Source of the DNA: Diphasiastrum complanatum
Lineage: Eukaryota; Streptophyta; Lycopodiopsida; Lycopodiales; Lycopodiaceae
DNA length: 36,681 nucleotides
Direction of reading: 5' to 3'
NCBI GenBank assembly: GCA_029204225.1
Contig: MU835746.1
Location: 1 to 36,681 of the forward strand
Below the pieces are notes generated by a model. It was given only the letters and a program-made list of their open reading frames with translations, ran no database searches and had not been told where the DNA came from. Position 1 is the stretch's first letter, and each line of letters starts with the position of its first letter. Positions 1 to 13,500 of this stretch are shown piece after piece. A program made the translations under genes and the position numbers.

Positions 1-1406
1 AATAAATTCTAATGTAGCATGAACTATTGTCTAGAAACCAATAAAATTGGTCATTCAAATGCACATGTCAGTGAAAGATCCAAAATGCACATGTCAGTAA
101 AAGAAATCAAAACAAAAATTAACCTGAAATGTTTATGAAAGGAAAGGCATGGCTTAGTGAGCTTTTCAAGCTTTCAACCCATGCCCAAGGGTGCCACGTA
201 AGCCCAAAAATCCTAGGCCAATACCTTCAACCTAAGCTTACTTGCAAGGGGGAGGAAAGGCGAGGTGGGGGGGGGCAACACCAAACCATGAAGTCATTTT
301 AGATTTTTTTCTTTTCTTTTTTGCTAGTTTTATTCCTAACCTTACATTATAGCATAAACAAGTGCTAGTTCAGCGTTTAGGGTGCGATAATAGCTCTGTA
401 GAGTGCAGACGATAGTCAATCGATTAACACACCATATAACCTAATTTTTACTTCTAAGACTCCTTACGATTAATTTGAATTAAAATATGCTCAATGTTGA
501 ATGCTTAGTCCCCATTGGCTTCAATGCAGTTATACCTTATAAATTAAAGATTTGAGAAGATTGAAATCGATAAAGCTCGATGAAAATACTCAGTAGTAGG
601 TCTAAGGATACAAGCTTACTAATGATTGATCGATGATAGTAGACATTACACTTTAGCTTTAAGCAAGCTTCAAACAAGTTATTGGTCACATCATATATAC
701 ATCAACTATAGAGTTGAATTCTATTTTCTTACCATTGATTCCTATATAGCAAATGCTAAGCATTTGGTGGCTTTAATGCTCATCCTTATAAGTCATAAAT
801 CAAGAAGAAACATGAGGAGCACTTGGAAATATCACGTTCATGCTCAATTTGTTGATCTAGTTAAAGTTTGAAGATTGCATCTGCACCTTATTAGCTTAAG
901 GATAAATCAAATTTTCTATGCATGCGGCTGCTGTGCTCTTTAAACTGTAATTGTTTGTTGTATAGGGATCCAGTTAGTCATTTACAGGCTTCACTGGCCT
1001 GCTGACATATAATCTCATCTGCAACATCTTGAACTGTCCTGATATTCAATCAGAATATGTATGATCATGTGAATTTTAAGTGGGCTTTACCAATTTCTTA
1101 AGACAAGTTAATGATCCATAGGAACTGCAAATCATGTAAAGGAATGTGTACATGAGCATGCTGTGACTGGCAAGCTCTTTGTACCATCTTGCAACAATAT
1201 CAGTAGTCAATCGTAACAAGAATGCAGCAGAGTTACCCAAAAGAAATTTATGCATGCAAAGATTGCTGAGCCTATTACAGATATACACTAAGTCAGTATG
1301 TCATCCATCATACAAGAAACTCCAAGAAATATTGTAAGCTTGCAAAAAAGTAGAAAAGTAGAAAATATACTTATTTTAAAGGGCAGGCACAGTAGTATCA
1401 AAAAAC
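1..1406. other. XRCC4 3' flank, no gene seen
   Basis: This AT-rich stretch lies downstream of the XRCC4 stop. It should include the 3' UTR on the minus strand. The short reading frames at 626-871 and 1076-1288 have no recognisable motif or coding bias. There is a G run near 267-276. Confidence 0.5.
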
Positions 1407-1898
1407 TCATACAAGGCGCCTTTTTCTAGGTGCACTTGAACGAGTTGGCGCACGTAGCATGTCTGCAGCTAAATCATCAAGAACTTCAGTTTTAACTTTT
1501 ACCCCACTTGTTGCTGTGTCATCATTTGGCCTCTCAGTGCTAGCCAGATCTTCCAAAGGCTGAGTAGCATCCGAATCCACATCATGTTTGTCATGAACAC
1601 CGTCCTTGCTCAAATGGTGATCGTGCTTCTTTTCAGTAGCTTTGACATGGCCACATTTCTCAGGTGAATCCTTTCCTCTGACAACTGCATTGTTCCTATC
1701 AAAATCACCTAAAGGCTTGTCACTTTCTCTCAGGGAATCTTTTTCTTCACCTGTCTCCACCATATTATCCTCATCATCAGTGTCATCACCTAAATCATCT
1801 TCATCTTCTGGCTCCTTTTTAACCACTGGAGCACTCCGTGCAAGTGCATCCCGCAGTTCACGAATCTTGGCCTTCTTTGAGTTAAGCACAGCAACAAA
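1407..1898 (-). CDS. XRCC4: XRCC4 coding exon 5 with stop codon
   Basis: Acceptor CAATGCAG|TTTGTTG opens 163 codons ending in a stop. FVAVLNSKKAKIRELRD finishes the stalk. The rest is a low-complexity, acidic, probably disordered tail ending PRKRRLV, longer than the tail I recall for Arabidopsis XRCC4. Confidence 0.93.
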   Translation of the reverse strand, partial: FVAVLNSKKAKIRELRDALARSAPVVKKEPEDEDDLGDDTDDEDNMVETGEEKDSLRESDKPLGDFDRNNAVVRGKDSPEKCGHVKATEKKHDHHLSKDGVHDKHDVDSDATQPLEDLASTERPNDDTATSGVKVKTEVLDDLAADMLRAPTRSSAPRKRRLV

Positions 1899-4318
1899 CT
1901 GCATTGACAAAATATACTTCTCAGAAAATAAGGTGCAAGGGCACAGGCACTGTACTGGAAACAGCAGTATGAACAAAATGATATTTGATAATATTTGTGA
2001 AAAAAGTCAAATAATCACGACCCTCCAACTGATTCTAGATCTACGAATTGGACAAGCTTAAACACCACACTTAAAGCCTGATGGTGGATCGCTTCTAAAA
2101 CTTTACACACTGCAACGTCCATAATAAAACTTTAAGCTTGTGAGGCTTCTGGGAAAATTTGAATTCACATTAGAAGTATCAAGTCGCATTTTCTGACAGA
2201 ATCAACTTTGTGTCTTAACATCACAACGAACAAATTGACATACTAAATGATGATGAATGAAAGGATCCTGTAGTTCTCAAGCTGTTTTGATATCACAGTG
2301 CTTAAAGAATTATAGCAATCTACGTGAGAAAAACTCATCCATGAACTTTCACGAGAAATTAGTTCATCTGTGAATTTTTGAAAGCCCAAAAGGCCAAGCT
2401 TGTGAGGCTAATTCTGGGAAATTTGAATCCACATTGGAAGTATGAAGTGCCAGAACCTATCCAGGATTGCATTTTCTGAGAGAATCAACTTTGTGCTTAA
2501 CATCACATTAAAGTATGTAAGCATAAAATGTTCTCAGATTATTTGACTTATATGTCAACAATTAGCTGTGATTGTACATCACCATACTCTAAGAATTAGA
2601 GTGGACTTCCAATCTGTTGTCAAACTCGGTGTTCACTATATATCATTGCAACATAAATGAGAGATTAGCCAAGAAATTCAACAAGTCACAGAGCTGAAGA
2701 GCAAAAGTCAAAGAGACCAAGTGAACTTCGGAACCTTACTTTTCGATAAACATCCTCTTCAAAACGAGTCTTTTCATCCACAAATCTTTGACTCTGTTCC
2801 AGACAATTTTTTGCTTCTGATGTCATTTTGTCAAACGCATAACACTTTTGTACAACTTCTTCCTGCAATGAAGACTCGTTAGGTTTAAAAAATGGGAAGA
2901 ATGGAAACAAACCAGTCATATCACTTTCCACATGCTACACTCCAAATTGTGACAATGCTTCAAATAGTGTTCCTATTGACATGAAATGTCTAGAATTAGT
3001 TTAGAGTTTTTCTGTATTTGAGACAAGTAAGACATTTTAGACTTTATAGATTGTAAAATATGCATTCACAATAAAATCTATAATAGCAACATTGACAGTA
3101 AATCCTATAGAGCTTTAAAAATAATGGTCTATACATGATACTTAAGCCTAAAATCATAAACCTTGTAGTGGTAGATTCTTTGAATGTTAACACAAGTTTT
3201 TGAAGCCTAAAGCGATGAATTGTTAGAAGCACACACATATACATAAAGACATTACCAAACCCTAAGCCCTAGGCACCTGTGTCAATATAGCATAAGTTCA
3301 AAATGCTAAGCCCTAGGCACCTGTGTCAATATAGCGTAAGTTCAAAACGCGCCTACAGATTCAGCATGAAAAATGGTGAGCAGTATTCATAAAAGCAGCA
3401 AAATAATCATTCAAAAGCATTCTAACCAAGAAGATTAATGAAATCAATGGCTGCCGATAGCTCAAGCATATCTCCAATACAAAGATGGAAGCCTCCAAAC
3501 TCATGACTACAAATGAATAGCCTTAGTGGTTATTTATAATAAGCAAAAGCCACCTCCCTTCAATTGACATGAAGATACGAAAATTCAAATATTAGGGCCA
3601 TGTAAAATAGTGATTTGGGCCTGCCAAATGTAATAAAAAGTGTGGCAAGAGATAGAGAAGTATGGACTATGTGTGTCCATAACACTCCCCAGCTTTTTAA
3701 AAGAATGCCGTCAATATTGGGCTGTGGTAATAGCCAAATATAAACAAATGTGAAAATAGAACTATCACAAGATGTATCGAACAGTGGACATATTGAAGGA
3801 GAGGACATAAGTCATCACTAATGTAATGATCATCATGATACTATTGTAGAAGACTCAATAATAAAATAATAAGTCGATGTAGAGACATAAAGGATCATAA
3901 CAATGTTGTTAGTCGCTCAAGACACTCTAATGGACCAAGAATGCGATAAGTGTTGTCATGCAAGATCCCAACATGTGAGATATCCGTAGCCAGAGGCCCA
4001 GGAATACCACAAAAAAATGCAAACACAGCAACTCGGCAACATCATCGGAGACCAAGCAATGGGTAGCAATTAGGAATGCCAAGGAACCTGAAGTATAAAT
4101 AGGTCATCCTAACAAACATAAATGAGCACTTGTGCAACAACCCCAGGTATCTATAATGCCCAAGAATGTATAGTGGTATCCATAAAAATAAGATAAACAT
4201 TCCAAGGAATCCACAAAACCCAACAGTGTATAACATCAGCATCGACTGGAGCAAATCCATTCATGAAAAGACAAAGATATAGCATTGCATCCAAATAAGC
4301 AACACAAGCACGCAAATC

Positions 4319-4388
<70 letters not shown>

Positions 4389-4515
4389 CTAAACCCCCAA
4401 CCCAAGCATGCAGACCCTAAACCCTAAACTCACACACACACCATGTCTCGTACACACACACACACACACACAAATCACCACACACACACATACAGATGCA
4501 TACAAAAATCAACTA

Positions 4516-4547
<32 letters not shown>

Positions 4548-7500
4548 CATAACCCACCCAAATGCACACACTCTCTCTCTCTCTCTCTCCCTCACTCACC
4601 ATAGCTCTCTCTCCCGCCCTCTTTCTCTCCTCTCTCATTGTCTCTCGGGCTTCTGCAGACTGTTCTGCTGCCCACGTGCGCCCTTCTGGTGTTTTTTTTT
4701 TTTTTTAATTAAATAACGCGTCCGGGGCCCTGATGCGTTTTGGGCCCCGGACACGTCCGCGTCCGGGACGCTGGACGCGTCCTTTGGACGGGTCCAGAAA
4801 TTTTTTTTGAAAAAACAAATAGGACGCGTCCGGGGGTCGGATGCATCCGGGTCCGGGCGTCGGACGCGGACGCCAAAAGGCTGCGTCCGCCCTGAACCCT
4901 CATGTCTGGTCCCAATATATCAACGACGACAACAAATGTCTAGCCCAAGCTATAACCATGTGGTGGTGATCAACAATTCAAGAAACAGATAAAAAGTGGT
5001 AAGCAGAAACAGCAACATCGATATATTCACACCATAGATCCAGCAGTACCAGGATCCGCGGATCCCGGTACCGCGGATCCAGTGTGGTACCGCGGATCCA
5101 TACTGATCCGCGGTACCACAATATATATTATTTTTTAGTATATAATATTTTTTAATATTTAATATATTACTGTATTTTTTTTTAACCTAATCCCCCCCCC
5201 CGCTTCATCTCTCTCCCTGCCCGTCGCCCTACTGTCCGCGCCCTCCCTGCTGTCCATCGCCCTACTGTCTGCGCCCTCCCGGCTGTCTTCGCATTGCACT
5301 GATCGCGTCCTCCTCTGCTATCGCTATTTCGGCCTTTATTGTGGTTTTTTCAAGCCTTCCGACTCCTATCGCACCCACAGAGATCTCTGCCTTCTTTCCC
5401 CAGTCCTTTCTACAGAGATGGTGCATTCCAACCTTGCCGATCTGTGGGACGAGGTGGACATTGTCAGGCGGGTTCCCGACAAGTCTAACAAGTCCGGTGC
5501 AAGGATAGTGCGCTGTCGATATTGCCTGACAGAGTTCGTTGCCACCCTCACTCGCCTTAAAGGTCACCTACTCGGCGCACGCGCGAGAGATGGTGGCACA
5601 CTGAATGCTGCCCCCTGTGCCAGCATGTCCGTTCCCGTCAGGCAGCGACTTTTGGATACCTACGGGCCACGTCTTGTGGCGGGGGAGAACACCATTTCGG
5701 AGGGTGTTCTTCGGTTTTGCACCGCTCCTTACGTGGTTGACCCCGAGTTGCTGCCTGCTTGGCTGGCACGCACGAGGAGAGGGAGTGCATCCTCGTCCAG
5801 TCCCTTTGCCCCTCGTCCCTCTCAGACAGTTCCGCCTCACGCACCCCCATCTGCACCCATTCCGGTGGATCCTGTCCCACTGCGTCCGGCAGTTGCCACT
5901 GTGGTTCCACCACCACCTACTGTTGCTCGCACTCCCCCAGTTTACGACTTTCTCATGGACTCTCCGCCTCCCGAGCAGGAGCAAGCCCAGGATGCCAGTG
6001 ACGAGGCCTTCCAGGATGTTGAGGAGATCCCTTCCTCCCTCCCTTCACATCCGGATGACCACCCTACCCAACAGTTTTCGTATCCCATGCCAGATGTCCA
6101 CCCTCCACCAATGTACCCCACTTACGCTGCTGCACCCATCCCGGCCAGTGCATCCCACTCTCCCCATTCCACGTCTACAGCTGAAGCATCCACTATTGCC
6201 CAGGCTGTCGCGTCATCATCCATTCCCGTCATGTTTGGTGCACCGTGCTGGAGGTCCGCTACCCGTCGCCCAGCTGGGAGAGTTCTTAGGCAGCAGAGCA
6301 TTCGCGGCGCGCATCAGCCGCACATGGATAGAGAGGCCACACAGGCCGTGGCCAGCCTGATTTATGAGTTGAACCTTCCATTTGCCATCACCGACTCCGA
6401 GCCCTTCAGAAGGGCCTTCCGCCTTGCACAGTCTGTCAGCCCTAGCTGGAGAGTCCCTAGTTCAGAGGTTGTCCGCACACACATGCTGAGGGATAGGGTT
6501 GAGTCCTTGTCTAGAGAGATGGAGCCTCTGCGTCGGCACTGGGCCACTTACGGTTGCAGCATCATGTCCGATGGCTGGACTGATGTCAGGAGGAGGCCGA
6601 TCCTCAACATACTGGTCTCCAGCTGCATGGGCACACAGTTTTTGAGGGCACTGGATTGCAGCAGGGGGGGGAGAGTCATATCTGCAGAGTTCATGTTTGA
6701 TGTCATCAGGTCTTCCATCCTAGCCATAGGCCCACAACATGTCGTCACGGTGGTGACGGACAATGCCACGAACTGCATTCAGATGGGTGTACTGCTAGAG
6801 GCCGAGTTCCCTCATACTGTTCATACCCCCTGTGCAGCCCACGGCATAGACCTTCTGATGGGGGACATTGGAGCACTTCCCTGGGTTACAGCCATCGTCC
6901 GGGAGGCCCTCTTCCTGGTGACTTTTGTCACCAGAAAGAGGCGTGTTCTTGCCATGTTCCGGGTGTTCAGCCATCTAGACCTCCGTAAGCCAGCCCCCAC
7001 ACGCTTTGCATTCGACTTGGTGGTCATCGACCGTCTGATCAGGTGCAGGGCGCAGCTTCTACAAATGGTTGCCAGTGATCTTTGGTGTGCCAGTACATTT
7101 CCGCGCACTGAGGATGGGGAGCACTTTTCTTCCACGGTGAGGGGAGACCAGTTTTGGAGGGATGCACAGACATTGTCAGGACTGCTTCGACCACTCTACA
7201 TTGTGCTCCGCATGGCTGACAGCGAGGGGTCGACACTTGGACTGGTGTATGAGCTTATGGACCGGATTGGACAGTTCCTGCAGCTGCCCATCTTGCAGCC
7301 AAAGAGGTAAGCGGTACAGTGTTGTAATTGTTCTTTATCTTTTCAATGGTTGCTAGTTTGTTTTTCTGTCAGTGTTACGTTTTTTCGTAATGCCCTAAAC
7401 CACATGCCTCTCACCTGCAGGATGACAGAGCTGAAGTTCATCTGGGAGACGCGGTGGAACTACTTCCACAGGAGTATCCACAGTGTTGCACACATGCTGC

Positions 7501-10500
7501 ATCCCCTCTTCCTCTCTCCGACACAAATCGCAGACAGGGAGCTCGAGGCCGATTGGCTTCAGTACATTCACAGGGTGGGTCCACACATAGGTTTGGATCC
7601 TATCAGGCTCATGGAGGAGCTCTCTGCATTTCGTTTTGGCATGGGCACATTCGGCCACCCGGCTGCTCAGGATCCAGAGAGGAGGCAGCTACCCATTACT
7701 TGGTGGACCATGTTCGGTAGCACATACCCATCTATACAGCGTCTTGCACTGCGTGTCCTTTCTCAGGTATGCATCTCATTTTATCCTCCATTGTTGTGTT
7801 TCGTTGAAGACAATGTGCTGAAGTAGTTCAATGCACGCACCACAGGATTGTGCTGCCTCCGTGTGTGAGCGTAATTGGAGCACATGGGCACTCATTCACA
7901 CGAGGAGAAGAAACCGGTTGTCAGTGAGTCAGTTGGAGCGGTTGGTGTTCTATAGCACCAACGCACGTCGACCATTACGAGCGCATTGCAGGTGATAAGC
8001 TATTCTCCCATAGCATGTTGGTTGACTCTTGGTACGTTGGTTTCATTTCTTGATAAAGTTGTCTCTCTGACATGCAAATTTTAAACCTTGCAGACGAAGA
8101 TATCTGATTTGGAGCGCCAGGTTGACTTGCCTACGGACAGCACCCATCCCATGCCTGCAGATGACCTGGGCACACAGTTGATGGCAGAGAGAGAGAGGGA
8201 GCTTGCCGAGATGAGAGAGAGAGAGCTTGGGCTTGAGCACAGAGAGCCCCATTGTACGAGGCAGATGAGCCAGTGTCAGAGGATGGTCAGGATGAGGATG
8301 AGCCTATTCGGGTTGTGTTCGCCAGATCAGAGCGGGATGAGGCATATGATACAGGTGTTGGGCACACGCCTAGAGCAGGGGTCATAGGTGCATCACGTGG
8401 TAGAGGTGGGACACATGCCACAAATTATACCGGGAGACGGGCAGGGCACACAGGGGGGGGCAGTGGCATACCTTCTTATGTTGATATGATGGAGGAGGCT
8501 CTTGATAGGGGGCAGACTGATTTGGGTTTACCTTCCGCAGCTGCTTGGATGCGTGCATCACAGAGCCATAGGCATTTCTATGACAGCACACCAGAGGAGT
8601 CACCAGATGACTTTGATTGTACCGGTTGGGAGGCCATGCCGGGTCCGCATGGTGCACAGGATAAGGCACATGATGTTCCCGAGGATGGTGCTCATGATGA
8701 GTCCCAGAGCCCAGACCATTTGTATTCGGATGCCCAGCTGGACGACTTGATTGCAGACTTGGATTCAGAGGCCCAGCAGATGCCGAGCGTCAGGGCACCC
8801 CCATCCTCTCTAGCCAGCATGCCCTACACAGAGTCTCAGCCAGAGCAGCTACACGAGGTGCCTGCAGTTCCTCCAGTTCCTCAGAGGCTGTATGTGCGCC
8901 GCACAGCACCTCCAGTGCCACCGATACCGTTGAGGCCTGCAGCCCCTTCATCGCCATCCACTTTTGCAGCAGCAGGTCTCCATGGCAGGTCACCATCTGT
9001 GCCTAGATCTTCTCTTGCAGCACCCACGACACCGACTCCTCCTTTGGCAGCACCCACAGCACATCCTCCTCCTTTGGCAGCACCCAGGATGTACCAGTAC
9101 CGTCCACCACAGCGCCCCTTTTAGTACTTATCGCCGCTGTACTTGCCTCCTACAAGGACGGCCCCTCCACATCTAGTTCCTCCACCAGCAGCAGGCCCAC
9201 GGGCACACACTCCTCGGACCTATCCTCCACTATCCGCTGCACAGGGACACCCATCTTTGGCTACTCTATCCTAGCCGGCTGCAGCTTGGGCTCAGCCTAG
9301 TCAGCCAGGTGATCTGCATGGGGGTGATGAGGCATTGACGGCTCCCCTCGTCCGCAAGAGGCCAGGAAGGCCCAAGGGTGCACCGAACAAAAAAGGCAGG
9401 GCACAGAAACTGCCAGGGAAGAGAGGACGACCTCGTAGGGCTCCAGTTGCTAGTAGAGGTGCTGTATTACAGCCAGTTGCAGCAGGTGTTGTTGGTTTAG
9501 CCTGCTTGGGGGCTGATGCGGAGGCAGATTGGGAGGATGAGGATGACGACTCTTCTCCCTCAGACACACAGCCCATGCCAGTACCAGACAGACATAGATA
9601 TCAGTTGCGAGAGTCAGCTCGGGGCCCTGAGTTATCTCCGGAGCATTCATCTGAGTTTGAGACAGAGCATTGATTGTAGCTCCGTCATTTTATTTTTAGC
9701 AGTTTGATATCATGTTCCATGTTTGGCGGCCAGATGGTCAAACACTGTATTCAGACCATTTTTCATATTATATTTAGTGTTGGACGTATTCTATTCACTA
9801 CACAATGTGTATTTGTCAATTTGTAATTGTGATGTTCTACTTGTAGTTTTACTTCAAATGGTGTGTGCGTGTTTTCAATTAGTTTTCAGTACAGAGTTTG
9901 AGAGCATATGCAGAACACAGAAATACAACCCCCCTGATAGCATTTCATAATCACATACATCAGATTGCAATACACAAGCCACGCATTGCACAAAAAACAC
10001 ACCGTACATTAATTCAACAGATGTATCAAAACTACAATACGTATTCCCGCCGCATACGGCTGGGGCTGTTCTTTACACCATGCCAAACACTAAATACTGC
10101 CTCATCTACTGATGAACATTAAATAACAACAGTCAGCCACATACGGCTAGACCCCATCTATGCTAAACATTTCTACGGATCCTCCACAAACTCCTCGCCC
10201 TCATCAGGTGCATTGTTCTGTCGCTCTCGCTCTGCCTCCCGGTTAGCCCGAGCTGCCTCCTGGTCAGCCCGACGGCGGGCAGCCCTTTCCCTGACCATGA
10301 TGAGCTGCCGTCGTGTGAAGTTCATTCCGATCTGCTCATCCAAATCCAGCTCGACAGCGGGGGCGGGGATTTGCAGCTATGGGTGTCTCTGCCGAGTCTC
10401 TTGCAGCATCTCTGCAATGTTTGCTTCTTGCTTCCGATGCCTTTCGTTGTGCCTTCGGACATCTTCCTCGAGCTTCCTCCTGACTTCGCCCTCCGCCATC

Positions 10501-13500
10501 TCACGACACCCTGTTGCTTGAAATGACCCTCACAGCCTCTCAATGGCTCTCACTAGCTCTCTCACAGCCCCCCTCTCACAGCCTCTCGGTCTGTCACACA
10601 GCCTCTCACAATGCCTCTCTCTCACAGCCTCCCACTGGCTCTCCCTCACAGCTTCTCACAATGCCTCTCAACCCCTCTCACTGGCTCTCTCACTGTTTCG
10701 TGAGTGCCTATTTAACCCCACAGCCTGTTTCCCAATTTGCTTTTGTTGATGATCCCATGTGCTACTGTACCTGCCCCATGTGCTGATCCCCCACATGCTG
10801 CACTACGATTGGGTCCATGGTCTGCTCCTCCACAGTGCCCATGTGACGGTGTACCTGTCCGGATGTATTGCTCCCCCACATGCTGCACTCCGATTGGGTC
10901 CATGGTCTGCTCCTCCACAGTGCCCATGTGCTACTGTACCTGCCCCATGTATTGCTCCCCGACATGCCGCACTCCGATTGGGTCCGCTCTCCCACAGTGC
11001 CCCCAGTACAGTCCCCCTGTACAGTAACATCTTAGTTTTTACCTAGTTTTAGCCTGTTAAAAGGGTTTTTTTTTTAAAAAAAAATTAATAAAAAATATTA
11101 TTTTTGTGGTGCCACCCTGGTACCGCTGGTCTGAGGGCGGCACCATAACCGCGGTACCACCATTATGGTACCCGCGGTATCACGTGCCACTATGATTCAC
11201 ACCAAGGAAAGATAGTGTTACGTACCCATAAGGGAACGTAACAGCTACCTAAGGTGACAGTCTCGTTATATGGGACAGGACACTAGTCTGGAGCTATAGA
11301 TCGTTTGGGTGCCACATGTGAAAATTCTATTGGCATAGGATATAGTTGCACTGCGTTTCTAGAAACCCATCCAAAAACGCGTTCAAGAACGAGTGTCTGA
11401 AATGCGTTTCTGGTTTGGGACAGCGTTTCTCAGAAACGTTTTTTTTTTTAATTAATTTTTGTGGACAATATGGGTATCAAATTAAAGCATTAATTAAGGG
11501 TAGTACATTTATGTAGGTTGTTGAATGTTTTGAGTACAATGTGGTCCAGTTTAGATGCATAAAGTCTACTGGATTCTGTCAAACCGATGGAAGATTCGAA
11601 ATCACTGATTTGAGCCCAGTACACTACCTACACGGCATGGAGATCATGAGAGAAAAAACAAGCAGAAGTAACCCATTTAAATTATCTGCTAATGCAATCC
11701 CATAAGAAGCATCATGAATATCTGCAAGAACTGAAGCATCAGGAAAAGTGGAAGCCCATACCAATCTCAAAGATACCTCAACGACCATGGAACCAATATC
11801 GAGAATAATAGCATTAATTATCACTTAAATAAGCAAAGTAATCAAAGCCCTGAAAGCAAGAATAGTATATGAACAATGCTCAAGATATGCAGATGTAGTA
11901 AGACGGGAATGAAAAAAGTCCTCAAAATCAATGACAAGGTGCTTAGAAGCAACACCAAGGCACTGCACATTAATGTCAAAGCATTCAAGATCATCCATCA
12001 TCAAGTGTCATATCAACATCGACCTGTATTTCCTGATCAACTACTAGATTTGGAACATCTTGAGAATCATCCATCTATTAAAAAAGATCTTGCTGACTGG
12101 TACACCAATAGGATCCATCATTGCTTAATAAGGAGCAACGGTAAAGGTATTTCAAGTAACATCAGTGGACAGGTTAAAATTCTGCGTTCGCAAAGGATGT
12201 AAGGCTGCAAGTTGATGTTGCTAAGCATAAATGTGCGGTGTCAAAATTCCCAAATCCTATACCCAGAAAAAACTATGCAAAAGAGCCTCATGAACATCAA
12301 CCACATGAATGCTCAGTCTAACCACCTATGCCAAAAAAAGCTTGTCTCTTCCTAGCAACCCTACAGCCAAAATCCTAGCAATAAGATTCACTCAAAATGA
12401 TGTATTGTAGCCTCTAAAGAAAGCAAAGAAAAAAAAATGAAAAAAAATCTCATAAAGGTCTTTTGCTTATCTTGATTTCATGTCCTTTGGGCACTATAGT
12501 TCTCAAGGTGTGGATACTTCCCAAGCTAGTGATGTTGAAGAGTTCATTTATGAGCATATACATGCAATAGTCATCAAGGTGGGGGTGCAACATGTACTAC
12601 AGGTGGTACAATGCCAACAAGTGTGTGGCCATGGGTGAGCTTTTGAAGAGAGACTACCCTACCATTGTGTGGACCCTGTGTGAAACACGTTGCAATCATC
12701 TTTTAACGCACACCGTAGGAGGCCTCCACTGGCTCTCTACCATCACATCTAGTGATATCTTCTAGGTCACATTTGTGACCAAGAAGAAGAGGGCCTTTGC
12801 CATGTTCAAAACATACAGATCACTAGATTTGAAAAAGCCAACACCCACACACTTTGCCAACCACTTTGTCATGTTGGAGCAGTTGCTTTGGATTTGACCC
12901 TCATTGCACCAACGGCAGCCAGCCCAAAGTTCACACACTGCCATCATAGCAACGAGCCAATTGGACTTGGGCTCCAGAGGATTATATTTGGAGATGAGCT
13001 CATTGAGAAAGGCACCCTTGACATCCCTTTGATGGACATCCCAATCAAATATGAGGCTACGGCCCATATGCCCCTAATAGATGTCATCTTAGCGACAAGT
13101 GCCAAGGTTCTCTCATAGTCTAGCCCCTCTTGTTGGGCATAGCCTTTTGCCACCAACCTTGTCTTGCATTTGTCCATAGTTCCATAAGCAAGGAATTTGG
13201 TCTAATAGACCCATTCCCATTAGCAATTGATTGGCTGCTTTTTTTTGGTATGCAACAAGCTCCCATATATCATAATTTTCCATGGCTTTCTGCCATAACT
13301 TTTTTTTCACGACATCGTGAAAGAACTGTGGCTCATCTAATTCTAGAATTGTGGACATAAGGGCAAGTTAGTCTCTTGTCTCTCATGAGATCTTTTGGCA
13401 CCTTATTCACTGCTCTCTCCTTCCTCCAAAATGTTTTCCCTCTTTGATTGTTTCCCAATAACACCCTCTTGTAGCTGGCCACATTGAGATCTGAAACTAT

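Larger units (their letters stand above)
5033..11194 (+). mobile_element. Complete hAT transposon, 6,162 bp, with 8-bp target duplication
   Basis: The element begins CATAGATCC and ends CCACTATG; the terminal CATAG/CTATG are inverted. It is flanked on both sides by ATTCACAC (5025-5032 and 11195-11202), the 8-bp target duplication expected of hAT elements. The first 85 bp and last 80 bp carry repeated GGTACC and CCGCGG motifs. Inside are a spliced BED/hAT transposase gene on the plus strand and a small opposite-strand reading frame. The exact flanking repeat shows that the insertion boundaries are intact. Only a few lesions are visible in the genes, so inactivation looks fairly recent. Confidence 0.93.

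Noticed and set aside
626-871. 81-codon plus-strand frame
   Set aside because: No motif, no coding-like composition, and it lies in the XRCC4 3' flank.
1642-2061. 139-codon serine-rich plus-strand frame
   Set aside because: It is the antisense shadow of XRCC4 exon 5.
4151-4716. Arg/Glu and Thr/His repeat proteins on both strands
   Set aside because: They are translations of CT and CA microsatellites.
5605-6360. 251-codon plus-strand frame and several minus frames across 5400-7300
   Set aside because: They overlap exon 1 of the transposase, which has the BED and hAT motifs; the others have none.
10530-11012. CRISPR-like array
   Set aside because: The repeats are long, degenerate and head-to-tail without unique spacers, and lie in a eukaryotic transposon.
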